NCBI GenBank assembly: GCA_003605175.1
Contig: QWDA01000010.1
Location: forward strand, 1 to 64,000
DNA from: Paracoccaceae bacterium
GTDB lineage: Bacteria > Pseudomonadota > Alphaproteobacteria > Rhodobacterales > Rhodobacteraceae
DNA length: 64,000 bases
Reading direction: 5' to 3'
The notes under the pieces were generated by a model. It did no database searches, had not been told where the DNA came from, and worked only from the letters and a program-made list of their open reading frames with translations. Position 1 is the first letter of the stretch. Each line of letters opens with the position of its first letter. Shown one piece after another: positions 25,325 through 34,542 of the stretch. Position numbers and translations under genes: made by a program.

Positions 25325-25340
25325 AGGCGCGCGCCCGCCG

Positions 25341-25559
25341 TTACTTGAAGCGATAGTTGATCCGCCCCTTGGTCAGGTCGTAGGGGGTCATCGCCACCTG
25401 CACCTTGTCGCCGGCGAGGACGCGGATGCGGTTCTTGCGCATCTTTCCTGCCATATGCGCGAAGACTTCATGGCCGTTGTCAAGCTCGACCCTGAACGTC
25501 GCATTCGGCAGGAGTTCCTTCACGACGCCGGGAAATTCGAGCTCTTCTTCCTTGGCCAT
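25341..25559 (-). CDS. infA: Translation initiation factor IF-1
   Basis: A 72-residue S1/OB-fold protein from the ATG at 25559 ([11 protein letters not shown]), the standard IF-1 length. [39 protein letters not shown] and [11 protein letters not shown] are near-invariant. IF-1 binds the ribosomal A site during initiation. An alternative in-frame ATG two codons upstream is less likely. Confidence 0.95.
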   Translation of the reverse strand: MAKEEELEFPGVVKELLPNATFRVELDNGHEVFAHMAGKMRKNRIRVLAGDKVQVAMTPYDLTKGRINYRFK

Positions 25560-25674
25560 GGTCACTCCATTGCAGTTTGGCCCGCCGATCCGCGAGCCCG
25601 GGCACTAGATGCGCCCGAAACATTGATAATTCAAGCCCGGAAATCCCGCCGGCTCCGGGTCCCTGTCCGGAATC

Positions 25675-25691
25675 CGGGGGCGAAACCCCCG
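25675..25691 (-). terminator. GC-rich hairpin between the NTF2-like gene and infA
   Basis: CGGGGG (25675-25680) and CCCCCG (25686-25691) form a stem around CGAAA. It lies downstream of the NTF2-like gene on the minus strand. There is no U-run, so it is a weak candidate. Confidence 0.4.
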
Positions 25692-25694
25692 CGC

Positions 25695-25727
25695 ACAACC
25701 CGTACACAACCTGTACACAACCCGTAC
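25695..25727. repeat. Three tandem 11-base repeats upstream of infA
   Basis: ACAACCCGTAC, ACAACCTGTAC and ACAACCCGTAC follow one another without gaps. The 11-base period places each copy on nearly the same DNA face, so a protein-binding array ahead of infA is possible. Three copies could also be replication slippage. Confidence 0.6.
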
Positions 25728-25871
25728 ACCGCCGATCACGGAAACGGCGGTGGCGGCGCGATCCGCCACCCGCACGCGGCTCCGGTCGGGAAGGCACGGA
25801 TCGCCGGCCGCCGGGCCGGACGGAAATCTCCCGCACGGCGCCGATTCCCTCTCCCCCTGCGAGGCGGCGGC

Positions 25872-26264
25872 TCAGGAGACCTGGGCGATCCAGTCGGCGA
25901 GGTTGTAATAGGTGGTGACGCGGGAAATCCGTCCGCCCTCGAGCGTGAAGAACGAACCGCCGGGAAGGCGGTAGCCCTGCCCCGTCGCCTCGGGGAGGCC
26001 CGGATCGGTGGCGAGATAGGTACCGTTCACGATGAACTCGGCCGCGCCCCGCGTGCCGGTCTCGTCGAGGAACACGACGATCTCGGTCAGTTCCTCGCGG
26101 TAGCAGCGGCTCATATGGGCGCAGAACTCGGCGAAGGCGGGCTTGCCCCGGCGGATCTTCCCCTCGTTCACGTGGTGGGCGATGTCCTCGGTCAGACAGT
26201 CGAGCATGCCTTCGGTGTCGCCGGCGTTGAAGGCGGCGAAATAGCGCTGGATCGTTTGCTTCAT
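25872..26264 (-). CDS. NTF2-like / ketosteroid isomerase-related protein
   Basis: A 130-residue protein from the ATG at 26264 (MKQTIQRYFAAFNAGDTEGML), typical of SnoaL/NTF2-like folds, which have a helical N-terminus and a cone-shaped beta sheet. Other family marks are DIAHHVNEGKIRRGKPAFAEF, FIVNGTY and the C-terminal GRISRVTTYYNLADWIAQV. Members bind small hydrophobic ligands or act as isomerases; the substrate here is unknown. It is 35 bases downstream of the phosphatase gene, in the same direction. Confidence 0.82.
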   Translation of the reverse strand: MKQTIQRYFAAFNAGDTEGMLDCLTEDIAHHVNEGKIRRGKPAFAEFCAHMSRCYREELTEIVVFLDETGTRGAAEFIVNGTYLATDPGLPEATGQGYRLPGGSFFTLEGGRISRVTTYYNLADWIAQVS

Positions 26265-26299
26265 GGTGCTTCCGTTGTTGTCGGGTCCGGGTGGCCAGG

Positions 26300-26758
26300 T
26301 CAGGCGTCCTCGCTCGGCGGGCCGAAGCGGGCGAGCATGCGGTCCCTGATCTGGTCGCGGCTCTGGCGGTAGCTTGCGAGCTTGTCCTCGCGGCCTTCGC
26401 CGAGGCCGGTCGGATCCATGATCGGCCAGTAGGCGATCTCGAGATGGTGGTAGCGGGTGAATTCCAGCGCCATCCGCTGCGCGGCCGGCGAGAGCGCGAC
26501 GATCAGGTCGAAGGACGACAGGTCGTCGCCCCATTCCTGCATCTCCTCGAAGGAGCGCGAGCGGTGGCGCGCCAGCTCGATGCCGATCTCCTGGCAGACC
26601 GCCACCGCGAAGCCGTCGATCTCCATGTCGCCCTTCACCCCGGCCGATTGCACATAGGCGCGGTGGCCGTAGAGCTTCTTCATGAGCCCCTCGGCCATGG
26701 GCGAACGGACCGCGTTGTGATCGCAACAGAAGAGGACCGATTGCGGGAAGTCCTCCAA
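26300..26758 (-). CDS. Low-molecular-weight phosphatase-like protein (ArsC-type fold)
   Basis: A 152-residue protein with VLFCCDHNAVRSPMAEGLMKK, the C(x5)R(S/T) phosphate loop of low-Mr tyrosine phosphatases and arsenate reductases, and a C-terminal YWPIMDPTGLG carrying the general-acid Asp. The likely role is protein phosphatase; arsenate reductase is less likely because no ars genes are near. The start appears to be TTG at 26758, three bases after the UPF0262 stop, with GAGG just upstream. The pair with UPF0262 and hisD is conserved in Rhodobacterales. Confidence 0.82.
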   Translation of the reverse strand: MEDFPQSVLFCCDHNAVRSPMAEGLMKKLYGHRAYVQSAGVKGDMEIDGFAVAVCQEIGIELARHRSRSFEEMQEWGDDLSSFDLIVALSPAAQRMALEFTRYHHLEIAYWPIMDPTGLGEGREDKLASYRQSRDQIRDRMLARFGPPSEDA

Positions 26759-26761
26759 CCC

Positions 26762-27241
26762 TCAGCCCCCGAAATGGAGTACGCAGACCAGGGTGAAAAG
26801 CCGCCGCGCGGTATCGTGGTCGAGCTCGGCCTTGCCGTCGAGGCGCTCCTCAAGCACCCGCGCGCCCTCGTTGTGGATGCCGCGTCGGGCCATGTCGATG
26901 GTCTCGATCTGGCTGGGCGGCAGCTTCTTCACCGCATCGAAATAGCTTTGGCAGATCTGGAAGTAGTCCTTCACCACCTGGCGGAACGGCCCGAGCGAGA
27001 GGTGGAACTCCGCCGCGGGTTCACCGGCCTCGGTCTTGAGGTCGAAGACCAGCCGTTTCTCGCGGATCGCGAGGAGGAGCCTGTAGGGGCCCTCGGGCGC
27101 CGGGCGGCCATCGCGGGCCGGGAGCGCGAACCGGTTCTCCTCGAGCAGGTCGAAGATCGCCACCTTGCGCTCCTGCTCGATCTCGGGCGTGGGCGTGGCG
27201 AGGCCGCTGTCGTCGATCTCGATATGGCTGATCCTGCTCAT
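26762..27241 (-). CDS. UPF0262 family protein
   Basis: A 159-residue protein with the family blocks EQERKVAIFDLLEENRF, FHLSLGPFRQVVKDYFQICQSYF and IDMARRGIHNEGA. UPF0262 is confined largely to alphaproteobacteria, and its function is not known. The gene lies between hisD and the phosphatase in the conserved order. Confidence 0.9.
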   Translation of the reverse strand: MSRISHIEIDDSGLATPTPEIEQERKVAIFDLLEENRFALPARDGRPAPEGPYRLLLAIREKRLVFDLKTEAGEPAAEFHLSLGPFRQVVKDYFQICQSYFDAVKKLPPSQIETIDMARRGIHNEGARVLEERLDGKAELDHDTARRLFTLVCVLHFGG

Positions 27242-27311
27242 GTCCCGTCGATACGAGAGTGCGGCGGCAAGGGCAATCGCGGGGGGTCAGGTGTCGGTGG
27301 GGATTTCCGGT

Positions 27312-28622
27312 TCACTCCGCCGCCTTGTTCAACCGGTCGAGCCGGGCCCGGACCGAGAGGCCGTGGGCTTCGAGGCTTTCGGAGGCAGCGAGGGTTTCGG
27401 CGGCGGGGCCGATGGCGGCGAGCGCTGCGGGGGTCATGCGGGCGAGCGTGGTGCGCTTCATGAAGTCGAGCACCGAGAGGCCCGAGGAGAACCGGGCGGA
27501 GCGCGCGGTGGGCAGCACGTGGTTCGGGCCGCCCACATAGTCGCCGATCGCTTCCGGGGTCCAGGCGCCGAGGAAGATCGCGCCGGCATGGCGGAGCTTC
27601 GGGAGCAGCGCCTCGGGGTCGGCCACGCAGAGTTCGAGGTGTTCGGGCGCGATCCGGTCGGAGAGCGCGGCGGCCTCGTCGAAATCCCCGACCGTGACGA
27701 CCACGCCGAAATCGCGCCAGCTCGGCCCCGCGATGGCGCGGCGCTCCAGCGTCTCGAGCCGCGCCTCCACCGCCTCGGCCACGGCCGCGCCGAAACCGGC
27801 ATCGGTGGTGATCAGGATCGCCTGGGCGCTTTCGTCATGCTCGGCCTGGCTGAGGAGGTCGATGGCGATCCAGTCGGGGTCGTTCTGCGCGTCGGCGATG
27901 ACGAGGATTTCCGAGGGGCCGGCGATCATGTCGATGCCGACCTTGCCGAACACCCGGCGCTTGGCGGCGGCGACAAAGGCGTTGCCGGGGCCGGTGATCT
28001 TGTCGACGGGGCGGATGGTCTCGGTGCCCCAGGCCATGGCGGCGATCGCCTGGGCGCCGCCGATCCGGTAGACGGTCTTCACGCCCGAGAGCCGCGCGGC
28101 GAGGAGCACCAGCGGATTGACCTTGCCGTCGGGGGTGGGCGCGCAGATCGCCAGATCCTCCACCCCGGCGACGGCGGCGGGGATTGCGTTCATCAGGACC
28201 GAGGAGGGGTAGGAGGCGAGCCCGCCCGGCACGTAGAGCCCGGCGGCGGAAACCGGCGTCCAGCGCCAGCCGAGCGTGGCGCCGGACGCGTCGGTCCAGC
28301 TCTCGTCCGCGGGGAGTTGCCTCTCGTGATAGGCGCGGATCCGCTCGGCGGCGAGTTCCAGCGCGGCGCGTTCCGCCTCCGGGACGGCGGCGCAGGCGGC
28401 GTCGATCTCGGCCTCGGAGAAGGCCAGCGTCTCGGGGGTGAGCTTCAGCCGGTCGAAGCGCTCGGTGAGCTCGATCACCGCCGCATCGCCGCGCGCGCGT
28501 ACATCGGCGATGATCGCCGCCACGGCCGCGTCCACGTCGGGCGCGTCCTCGCGCTTCATCGCGAGCACCGCCGCGAAGCGCTGCTCGAAATCCGCGTCGC
28601 GGGTGTTCAGAAACTGTGGCAT
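27312..28622 (-). CDS. hisD: Histidinol dehydrogenase
   Basis: A 436-residue protein, full length. It oxidises histidinol to histidine in two NAD-dependent steps, the last reactions of histidine synthesis. Diagnostic segments are YVPGGLASYPSSVLMNAIPA, GPGNAFVAAAKRRVFGKVGIDMIAGPSEI, QAEHDESAQAILIT and PEHLELCV with zinc-binding His/Glu/Gln residues. Other his genes are not in the window, as is usual for this lone hisD location near murA in Rhodobacterales. Confidence 0.96.
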   Translation of the reverse strand: MPQFLNTRDADFEQRFAAVLAMKREDAPDVDAAVAAIIADVRARGDAAVIELTERFDRLKLTPETLAFSEAEIDAACAAVPEAERAALELAAERIRAYHERQLPADESWTDASGATLGWRWTPVSAAGLYVPGGLASYPSSVLMNAIPAAVAGVEDLAICAPTPDGKVNPLVLLAARLSGVKTVYRIGGAQAIAAMAWGTETIRPVDKITGPGNAFVAAAKRRVFGKVGIDMIAGPSEILVIADAQNDPDWIAIDLLSQAEHDESAQAILITTDAGFGAAVAEAVEARLETLERRAIAGPSWRDFGVVVTVGDFDEAAALSDRIAPEHLELCVADPEALLPKLRHAGAIFLGAWTPEAIGDYVGGPNHVLPTARSARFSSGLSVLDFMKRTTLARMTPAALAAIGPAAETLAASESLEAHGLSVRARLDRLNKAAE

Positions 28623-28652
28623 TGCGCGCCCGATGCTCGACGACCGATGGTT

Positions 28653-28673
28653 GGCGGCGGTTTATCCGCCGCC
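28653..28673. terminator. Perfect 8-pair hairpin between lipoprotein gene and hisD
   Basis: GGCGGCGG (28653-28660) pairs perfectly with CCGCCGCC (28666-28673) around TTTAT. It lies 27 bases after the lipoprotein stop, so it probably ends or weakens that transcript before hisD. No U-run follows on the minus strand. Confidence 0.5.
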
Positions 28674-28700
28674 AGTCCCTAGCTCAAGCAGAACAGCGCC

Positions 28701-29078
28701 TCAGAGGCAGGAGAAGAAGGCGCCACGTGCCATCTTCTTCTGACCATTGGCCAAGGTAACGGCCTTCGTTCCCAGATCCTTCTTGATCCCGACCTTGCCG
28801 GAGAACCGGGTCGTACCCTGTCGAAGGCAGAAGCCCTGGACGCGGCGAACGATCTCGCCTTGCGTCACCTGATCGGGGAACCACAAGACCTCGAGCGTAT
28901 TGTAGACGCCGGCGGATTCGAGCGGGAACGTCAGGAAGACGCCTTGCCGGTCAGCCGGATCGGGAAAAACCTTGTCGGTCAGGGCCGCCCGATTCCTGGC
29001 GGCCTGTTCCGGGCTGGCCGCGCAGCCGGCGACAAGAAGGGCAGTGAAAAGAGCCACTGCCAAATGCGTGAATTTCAA
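28701..29078 (-). CDS. Small putative lipoprotein
   Basis: A 125-residue protein with a signal peptide ending in the lipobox VAGC (Cys19), so it is probably lipid-anchored in the envelope. The mature part has QGVFLTFPLESAGVYNTLEVLWFPDQ, a single Cys in GFCLRQGTTRF, and a C-terminal GAFFSC. I do not recognise a family. It lies between a broken acetyltransferase gene and hisD, all on the minus strand. Confidence 0.75.
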   Translation of the reverse strand: MKFTHLAVALFTALLVAGCAASPEQAARNRAALTDKVFPDPADRQGVFLTFPLESAGVYNTLEVLWFPDQVTQGEIVRRVQGFCLRQGTTRFSGKVGIKKDLGTKAVTLANGQKKMARGAFFSCL

Positions 29079-29162
29079 TCCTTCGTCCTCATGATAGTTA
29101 CGTGCCGCAACCGGATAGGCACCGATTGCGGCGCTCGTGTGGCCAAGTGCTCCCGAGGGGTT

Positions 29163-29368
29163 TCAGTCGCCGAACGTGCAGACCGTGATATGCTTTTCGA
29201 TCCCGCGTCCATCGTGCCGGAACGCATCGGGGATCGCGCCAACGCCGCGGAAGCCCGCCCGCTGATGGAGGTGATGGGGCCATTGCGTTCGCAGTCGGCC
29301 GCTAGCGCCGCGCGGCGGATCGCCAGAAAGTGCGGGGCGTCCTCTGGTCCGAGGCACCGGAGGATCAT
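29163..29368 (-). pseudogene. GNAT acetyltransferase remnant
   Basis: The ATG at 29368 overlaps the DUF2948 stop and opens [21 protein letters not shown], a typical GNAT N-terminus. The matching C-terminus, HLHQRAGFRGVGAIPDAFRHDGRGIEKHI, is in a different frame and ends at 29163. About 80-100 internal codons are missing and the frame has shifted, so it is a decayed gene. Confidence 0.65.
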
Positions 29369-29826
29369 TCCCCGTGGTCGGGCAGGCGGCCCGAGACCGC
29401 GCGATAGGGCCGGGTGACGTCGGTGAGCGTCGCCTCGAGGGCCTCGACGTCGAGCGCGACCGCGCCATCGCCGGCAAGTGTCAGGGTGATGCGGCCGCCG
29501 CCGTCATCGCCCGGCTCCCAGCCGATCGACAGGAGGGACAGCACCGTGTCGGTGTCGCTCCGGTCGATGCCCTGGCTCGCGACATGGCCGACATCCTCGA
29601 AGGCGAGCAGGCTTTGCACCCGTTCGGGCTGTCGTGTCGGGCGCTCCCGTCGAAGCCGGTTCAGCAAGAGCGCGAAGCGGCGCTTTCCCCGGAGGTACCG
29701 CATCTCGGTGATCGGGAAGACCGAATCCTGCACCGCCGCCGAAATCACCGCCAGATCCTCGGCATCGAGCGCGCGGAGCCGGAGGGGCCCCTCGTCGGCA
29801 TCCTCGAAGCGCGCGTCGCCGGTCAT
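29365..29826 (-). CDS. DUF2948 family protein
   Basis: A 153-residue protein from the ATG at 29826, overlapping the murA stop by four bases. It shows the family pattern [43 protein letters not shown] and a C-terminal [20 protein letters not shown]2948 is common next to murA and hisD in Rhodobacterales; its function is unknown. Confidence 0.9.
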   Translation of the reverse strand: MTGDARFEDADEGPLRLRALDAEDLAVISAAVQDSVFPITEMRYLRGKRRFALLLNRLRRERPTRQPERVQSLLAFEDVGHVASQGIDRSDTDTVLSLLSIGWEPGDDGGGRITLTLAGDGAVALDVEALEATLTDVTRPYRAVSGRLPDHGE

Positions 29827-31091
29827 GTGGCGGCCACCCGTTCGATGCGGGCGCCGACCGCCGAGAGCTTTTCCTCGACATGCTCGTAGCCGCGGTCGAG
29901 ATGGTAGACCCGGCTGACCAGCGTCTCGCCCTCGGCGGCGAGCCCGGCGAGGATCAGCGAGACCGAGGCGCGCAGGTCGGTCGCCATCACCGGCGCGCCC
30001 TTGAGCCTCTCGACCCCGGTCACCGTCGCGGTCCCGCCATGGACCTCGATCTCGGCGCCCATCCGGGTCAGTTCGGGGGCGTGCATGAAGCGGTTCTCGA
30101 AGATCGTCTCTTCCAGGTGGCTGACCCCTTCGGCGGTGCAGAGGAGCGCCATCATCTGCGCCTGGAGGTCGGTGGGGAAGCCGGGGAAGGGCGCGGTCGC
30201 CACGTCCACCGCGCCGATCCGCCCGTTGCGGCGCGAGACCTTCACGCCACGCTGGGTCTGTTCCACCGAGATCTCGGCGGCATCGAGCTTTTCGGCGAAG
30301 CTCTCCACCAGGTCGAGCCGGCCGCCGATGCATTCCACTTCGCCGCCGGTGATGGCGGGGGCGAGCATGTAGGTGCCGAGCTCGATCCGGTCGGCGATCA
30401 CGGGATGGGTCGCGCCGGTGAGCCGGTCGACCCCCTCGATCTCGATCCGCGAGGTGCCGTCGCCCTCGATCCGCGCGCCCATCTTCCTGAGGCAGGTGGC
30501 GAGATCGACGATCTCGGGCTCACGCGCGGCGTTCTCGATCACCGTGGTGCCGCGGGCGAGCGTGGCGGCCATGAGCGTGTTCTCGGTCGCGCCGACCGAG
30601 GCAAAGCGCAACGGGACGATGGCGCCCTTCAGGCCCGATTTCGCCACCGCGTGCAGGTAGCCGTCCCTGAGCTCGATCTCGGCGCCCAGCGCCTCCAGCG
30701 CCTCCACATGGATGTCCATCGGCCGCGCGCCGATCGCGCAGCCGCCGGGCAGCGAGACCACCGCCTGCCCCTCGCGGGCGAGAAGCGGGCCGAGCACCAG
30801 GTTCGAGGCGCGCATCTTGCGGACGATGTCGTAATCGGCGCAGCTCGAAGCGAGCCCGTGCGAGGACATCGCCACCACCTTGCCGTCCTGCAGCGCGGAA
30901 ACCTCGACGCCGAGGGATTGCAGCAGGAGCGACATGGTCTTGATGTCGGAGAGCCGCGGCACGTTGGTGAGCGTGAGCGGCTCCTCCGAAAGGAGCGTCG
31001 CCGGCATCAGCGCCAGGCAGGCGTTCTTTGCCCCGGCAATCGGTATTTCGCCGTGGAGCGGCGTGCCGCCCCGGATCAGAATCGAGTCCAT
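29823..31091 (-). CDS. murA: UDP-N-acetylglucosamine 1-carboxyvinyltransferase
   Basis: A 422-residue protein, full length. It transfers enolpyruvate from PEP to UDP-GlcNAc, the first committed step of peptidoglycan synthesis in the cytoplasm. The catalytic cysteine is in [11 protein letters not shown] near residue 115. The N-terminal [17 protein letters not shown] and C-terminal [13 protein letters not shown] are standard. It is followed by DUF2948 and preceded by a short basic protein. Confidence 0.97.
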   Translation of the reverse strand: MDSILIRGGTPLHGEIPIAGAKNACLALMPATLLSEEPLTLTNVPRLSDIKTMSLLLQSLGVEVSALQDGKVVAMSSHGLASSCADYDIVRKMRASNLVLGPLLAREGQAVVSLPGGCAIGARPMDIHVEALEALGAEIELRDGYLHAVAKSGLKGAIVPLRFASVGATENTLMAATLARGTTVIENAAREPEIVDLATCLRKMGARIEGDGTSRIEIEGVDRLTGATHPVIADRIELGTYMLAPAITGGEVECIGGRLDLVESFAEKLDAAEISVEQTQRGVKVSRRNGRIGAVDVATAPFPGFPTDLQAQMMALLCTAEGVSHLEETIFENRFMHAPELTRMGAEIEVHGGTATVTGVERLKGAPVMATDLRASVSLILAGLAAEGETLVSRVYHLDRGYEHVEEKLSAVGARIERVAAT

Positions 31092-31101
31092 GTCGCTGCC
31101 C

Positions 31102-31248
31102 TCACGCCTTGTTGTCGGCCGCCCCGCCCGCCGCCCGCGCGCGTGCCTGCGCCTTGCGCCGCTGCAGGTTCGCCTTGAGCGCGGCCTTCAGCCGTGCCTC
31201 GCGGCTCTCCGCCTTTTCCCTGGGCGCGTCGGGGGGTTTTTTCTTCAT
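31102..31248 (-). CDS. Short basic protein upstream of murA
   Basis: A 48-residue lysine- and arginine-rich protein ([12 protein letters not shown]...[13 protein letters not shown]), mostly one predicted helix with a Gly/Ala tail. It ends 11 bases before the murA start. Proteins of this pattern occur upstream of murA in other Rhodobacterales. Function unknown; binding to nucleic acid is possible from charge alone. Confidence 0.7.
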   Translation of the reverse strand: MKKKPPDAPREKAESREARLKAALKANLQRRKAQARARAAGGAADNKA

Positions 31249-31332
31249 GACGCCTTCCTAACGCAGGCGCCGGGGGCGGTCCAGAATCGGCTTGCGTCAC
31301 AGGTCCGATGCCTTTATCCCCCGCGCGACCGG

Positions 31333-31407
31333 GCCGCAGTAGCTCAGTGGTAGAGCGCACCCTTGGTAAGGGTGAGGTCGGGAGTTCAATCCTCCCCTGC
31401 GGCACCA
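31333..31407 (+). tRNA. tRNA-Thr (GGT)
   Basis: A 75-base cloverleaf. GCCGCAG pairs with CTGCGGC in the acceptor stem; the anticodon stem CACCC/GGGTG encloses TTGGTAA, giving GGT; the T arm carries GTTCAATCC; CCA is encoded at the end. Confidence 0.95.
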
Positions 31408-31589
31408 TCTTGCATTCTTGACCCGCACAACCGTTTTCACGCGCCTATCGAAACGGTGCAACAGACGCCCGTCCCGGGACTGTCGGCCCTGGCGGCAACG
31501 AAAAGTTTTCGAAAACATGTCAGGCCGGCCGAGGTGGCCGGGTCCGCCCGGCGAAGGCGCCCCTCGCGAAGGGCCGATCCCGCGACGCC

Positions 31590-33443
31590 TCAGGCGTCGT
31601 TGAAATGGTTGTAGATCGTCTCGGCCAGCGCGTCCGAGATCCCCTCCACCGCCTTCAGGTCGGTCAGCCCCGCCCGCGACACCGCCTTGGCCGAGCCGAA
31701 ATGCGCCAGAAGCGCCCGTTTCCGCGCCGCCCCCACGCCCGGCACGTCGTCGAGCGGTGTCGCGCTCACCGCCTTGGCCCGCTTCTGCCGGTGCGCGCCG
31801 ATGGCGAAGCGATGCGCCTCGTCGCGCATCCGCTGGATGAAGTAGAGGACCGGGTCGCCGCGCTTCAGCGCGAAGGGCCGCGCGCCGATGCGGTGGAATT
31901 CCTCCTTGCCCTGGTCGCGGTCGATCCCCTTGGCGACGCCGACCATCGGCACGTCCTCGACGCCGAGCTCGGTCAGGATCTCGTGCACCGCCGAGACCTG
32001 CCCCTGCCCGCCGTCGATCAGGAGAAGGTCGGGCCAGGCATCGGTCTCCCGGTCGGGATCCTCCTTGAGGAGCCGCTTGAAGCGCCGCGTCAACACCTCC
32101 TTCATCATCCCGAAATCGTCGCCGGGGGTCAGCGTCGTGTCCTTGATGTTGAACTTGCGGTATTGCGATTTCAGGAACCCCTCGGCGCCCGCCACCACCA
32201 TCGCGCCCACCGCGTTGGTCCCCTGGATATGCGAGTTGTCGTAGACCTCGATCCGCTCCGGCCGCCCGTCCAGCCCGAACGCCCCGGCGAGCCCGTCGAG
32301 CAGCTTCGCCTGGGTCGCCGTCTCCGACATCTTCCGCGCCAGGCTCTCGCGCGCGTTGCGCATCGCGCCCGCGACGAGATCGGCCTTCTCGCCCCGCTGC
32401 GGCACCGCGATCTCGACCTTGCGGCCGATCTTCTGGCCCAGCGCCTCCTCAAGAAGCTCCCGGTCCTCGACATCGTGCGACAGGAGGAGAAGCCGGGGCG
32501 GATCCTTGCCATCGTAGAATTGCGCGATGAAGGCCTGCAGGATCTCCGCCGGTTCCGCGCCGCCGGTCCGCGGGTAGAAGTCGCGGTTGCCCCAGTTCTG
32601 GTGCGCGCGGATGAAGAACACCTGCACGCAGGCCTGCCCGCCCTCGGCATGAAGCGCGATCACGTCGGCCTCGGCCACGCCAGCGGGGTTTATGCCCTGG
32701 TTCTGCTGCACCTGGGTCAGCGCGCGGATCCGGTCGCGCAGCGCCGCCGCGCGCTCGAATTCCAGCGCCTCGCTGGCCGCGGCCATCTGTTCGGCGAGCT
32801 GGCCCTGCACCCTGGTCGACTTGCCCTGCAGGAACCGCTCCGCATCGGCAACGAGCGCGCCGTAGCCGGCCGCGTCGATATAGCCGACGCAGGGCGCCGA
32901 GCAGCGCTTGATCTGGTAGAGCAGGCAGGGCCGGGTGCGGCTCTCGAAGGTCGCGTCGGAGCAGTTCCGGAGCAGGAACACCTTCTGAAGCTGGTTCAGC
33001 GTCCGGTTCACCGCGCCGGCGCTCGCGAACGGCCCGTAATAGCTGCCCTTCTCGGCCTTTCGCCCCCGGTGCTTCTTGATCTGCGGGAAGGCGTGTTCGG
33101 CCGAGACGAGGATGTTCGGGAAGGACTTGTCGTCGCGCAGGAGCACGTTGTAGCGCGGTTTGAGTTGCTTGATCAGGTTCTGCTCGAGCAGCAGCGCCTC
33201 GGTTTCCGTCTCGGTCGTGAGCACCATCATCGAGGCGGTCTCGGAGATCATCCGCGCGATCCGCGGGCTGTGCCCGGTGGGCCGCGCATAGGACGACACC
33301 CGCGCCTTCAGGTTCCGCGCCTTGCCGACATAGAGCACCGCGCCCGCCGGATCGAGCATCCGGTACACGCCGGGCTTCGCCTCCAGCGACTTCAGGAAGC
33401 GGCGGATCACGGCATGTCCGGTCTCGGGGCGGGTCTCGGTCAT
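31590..33443 (-). CDS. uvrC: Excinuclease ABC subunit C
   Basis: A 617-residue protein, full length. The GIY-YIG nuclease domain is at the N-terminus ([25 protein letters not shown]), a UVR motif follows about residue 220, the RNase H-like second nuclease has [17 protein letters not shown], and two helix-hairpin-helix motifs close the protein ([33 protein letters not shown]). It makes the dual incisions of nucleotide excision repair. Confidence 0.96.
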   Translation of the reverse strand: MTETRPETGHAVIRRFLKSLEAKPGVYRMLDPAGAVLYVGKARNLKARVSSYARPTGHSPRIARMISETASMMVLTTETETEALLLEQNLIKQLKPRYNVLLRDDKSFPNILVSAEHAFPQIKKHRGRKAEKGSYYGPFASAGAVNRTLNQLQKVFLLRNCSDATFESRTRPCLLYQIKRCSAPCVGYIDAAGYGALVADAERFLQGKSTRVQGQLAEQMAAASEALEFERAAALRDRIRALTQVQQNQGINPAGVAEADVIALHAEGGQACVQVFFIRAHQNWGNRDFYPRTGGAEPAEILQAFIAQFYDGKDPPRLLLLSHDVEDRELLEEALGQKIGRKVEIAVPQRGEKADLVAGAMRNARESLARKMSETATQAKLLDGLAGAFGLDGRPERIEVYDNSHIQGTNAVGAMVVAGAEGFLKSQYRKFNIKDTTLTPGDDFGMMKEVLTRRFKRLLKEDPDRETDAWPDLLLIDGGQGQVSAVHEILTELGVEDVPMVGVAKGIDRDQGKEEFHRIGARPFALKRGDPVLYFIQRMRDEAHRFAIGAHRQKRAKAVSATPLDDVPGVGAARKRALLAHFGSAKAVSRAGLTDLKAVEGISDALAETIYNHFNDA

Positions 33444-33759
33444 CGGCGGCGGGGGAGCGTCATGATTCTGTTACCGGCTGCAATCTGGGAAGGCGAAGGG
33501 CAAGAAGAACCTTTCCACCGTAACGGGGGATAAATCTGCGGATAACTTTGCCGCATCCCGGAATTTCCCTTTTTTTCAGAGCGCTTCGTCGAAATGCCCA
33601 AAAAATGGGCCATACTTCAACCCATTGAAACTTAAGTGGAAATTTTTGGGCATGCCGCAATGTACTGATATTTTTGACAAATTCGTAACAGATTCGTTAA
33701 GCCCTTGGCGGCGGGTGAACAAGTCAAGCCCCTCATTGCGGCATTCCGTGGTTTTGCCG
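33444..33759. other. AT-rich intergenic region
   Basis: This is the upstream region of uvrC, reached from the 3' side of the SDR gene. It is notably AT-rich compared with its surroundings and holds the inverted repeat listed at 33594-33653. No gene is supported; uvrC promoter elements should be here, but none is clear enough to place. Confidence 0.45.
33594..33653. repeat. 11-base inverted repeat upstream of uvrC
   Basis: ATGCCCAAAAA (33594-33604) and TTTTTGGGCAT (33643-33653) are perfect inverted copies 38 bases apart. AATGGGCCAT between them repeats part of the same pattern. It could be a regulatory site or a loop-forming element. Confidence 0.5.
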
Positions 33760-34542
33760 TTATTCCGGGCCCTGGATATCCGGGGTCTGCCAGGCCAGGT
33801 GCTGGCCGCCATCGACGCAGATCAGCTGCCCCGTGACCGCCGGCGCGTCGAGGAAATAGCCCAGCGTGGCCGTGATGTCTTCGGCGTTCGATCCGCGCCC
33901 CAGGACCGTCGCGGCGCGCTGGTTCGCGAAATGCCGCTCGCTCTGGCGATGCCCCTGGATCGTCGGACCGGGGCCGATCGCGTTCACCCGCACCCTGGGC
34001 GCGAGGCCGCGCGCGGCGGTCTGGGTGAAGGCCCAGAGCCCCATCTTGGCGATGGTGTAGGTCATGAAGCCGGGCGTGAGCTTCCGCACCCGCTGGTCGA
34101 GCATGTTGACCACCAGCGCCCGGGGCAGGGGTTCGCCGTTCGCATCCGCCGCCGGCTCGGGCGCATGGGCGGCAAGGTACTGGGTCAGGACGAAAGGCGC
34201 GCGCAGGTTGGAGCCCATATGCCGGTCCCAGCTCTCGCGGGTCGCGGTCTGCACCGTGTCGTATTCGAAGACCGAGGCTGAATTCACCAGCACCGTGAGC
34301 GGCCCGCCCAGCGCCTCGGCCGCCGCCGGACCCAGCGCCTGGGTCTCGTCCTCGTCCAGAAGATCGGCCCGCAGCGCCACCGCCCGCATGCCCATCGCCG
34401 CGATCTCGGCCGCCGTCGCCTCGGCCCCCTCGGCCGAGGCATGGTAATGCACCGCCACGTCGTAGCCGCGCCCGCCCAGATAAAGCGCCATCGCCCGTCC
34501 GAGCCGCGCGCCTGCCCCGGTCACCAATGCACGTTTCGTCAT
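33760..34542 (-). CDS. SDR family NAD(P)-dependent oxidoreductase
   Basis: A 260-residue protein from the ATG at 34542. The glycine-rich cofactor motif is TGAGARLGRAMA, the catalytic pair lies in YTIAKMGLWAFTQ (Tyr-x3-Lys), and NSAS stands where NNAG is usual. The segment between them matches pteridine-reductase-like members such as FolM, so a role in pterin reduction is possible but not proven. The start overlaps the stop of the exchanger gene by four bases. Confidence 0.82.
   Translation of the reverse strand: MTKRALVTGAGARLGRAMALYLGGRGYDVAVHYHASAEGAEATAAEIAAMGMRAVALRADLLDEDETQALGPAAAEALGGPLTVLVNSASVFEYDTVQTATRESWDRHMGSNLRAPFVLTQYLAAHAPEPAADANGEPLPRALVVNMLDQRVRKLTPGFMTYTIAKMGLWAFTQTAARGLAPRVRVNAIGPGPTIQGHRQSERHFANQRAATVLGRGSNAEDITATLGYFLDAPAVTGQLICVDGGQHLAWQTPDIQGPE

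Noticed and set aside
25695-25727. Tandem 11-mers as a CRISPR or replication iterons
   Set aside because: There are only three units with no spacers, and no replication initiator gene is nearby; the context is housekeeping.
27165-28682. 505-codon plus-strand frame
   Set aside because: It is antisense to hisD and UPF0262, which are unmistakable; the composition is Gly/Arg/Ala noise.
31605-33533. 642-codon plus-strand frame
   Set aside because: It mirrors uvrC, whose domains are all recognised on the minus strand.
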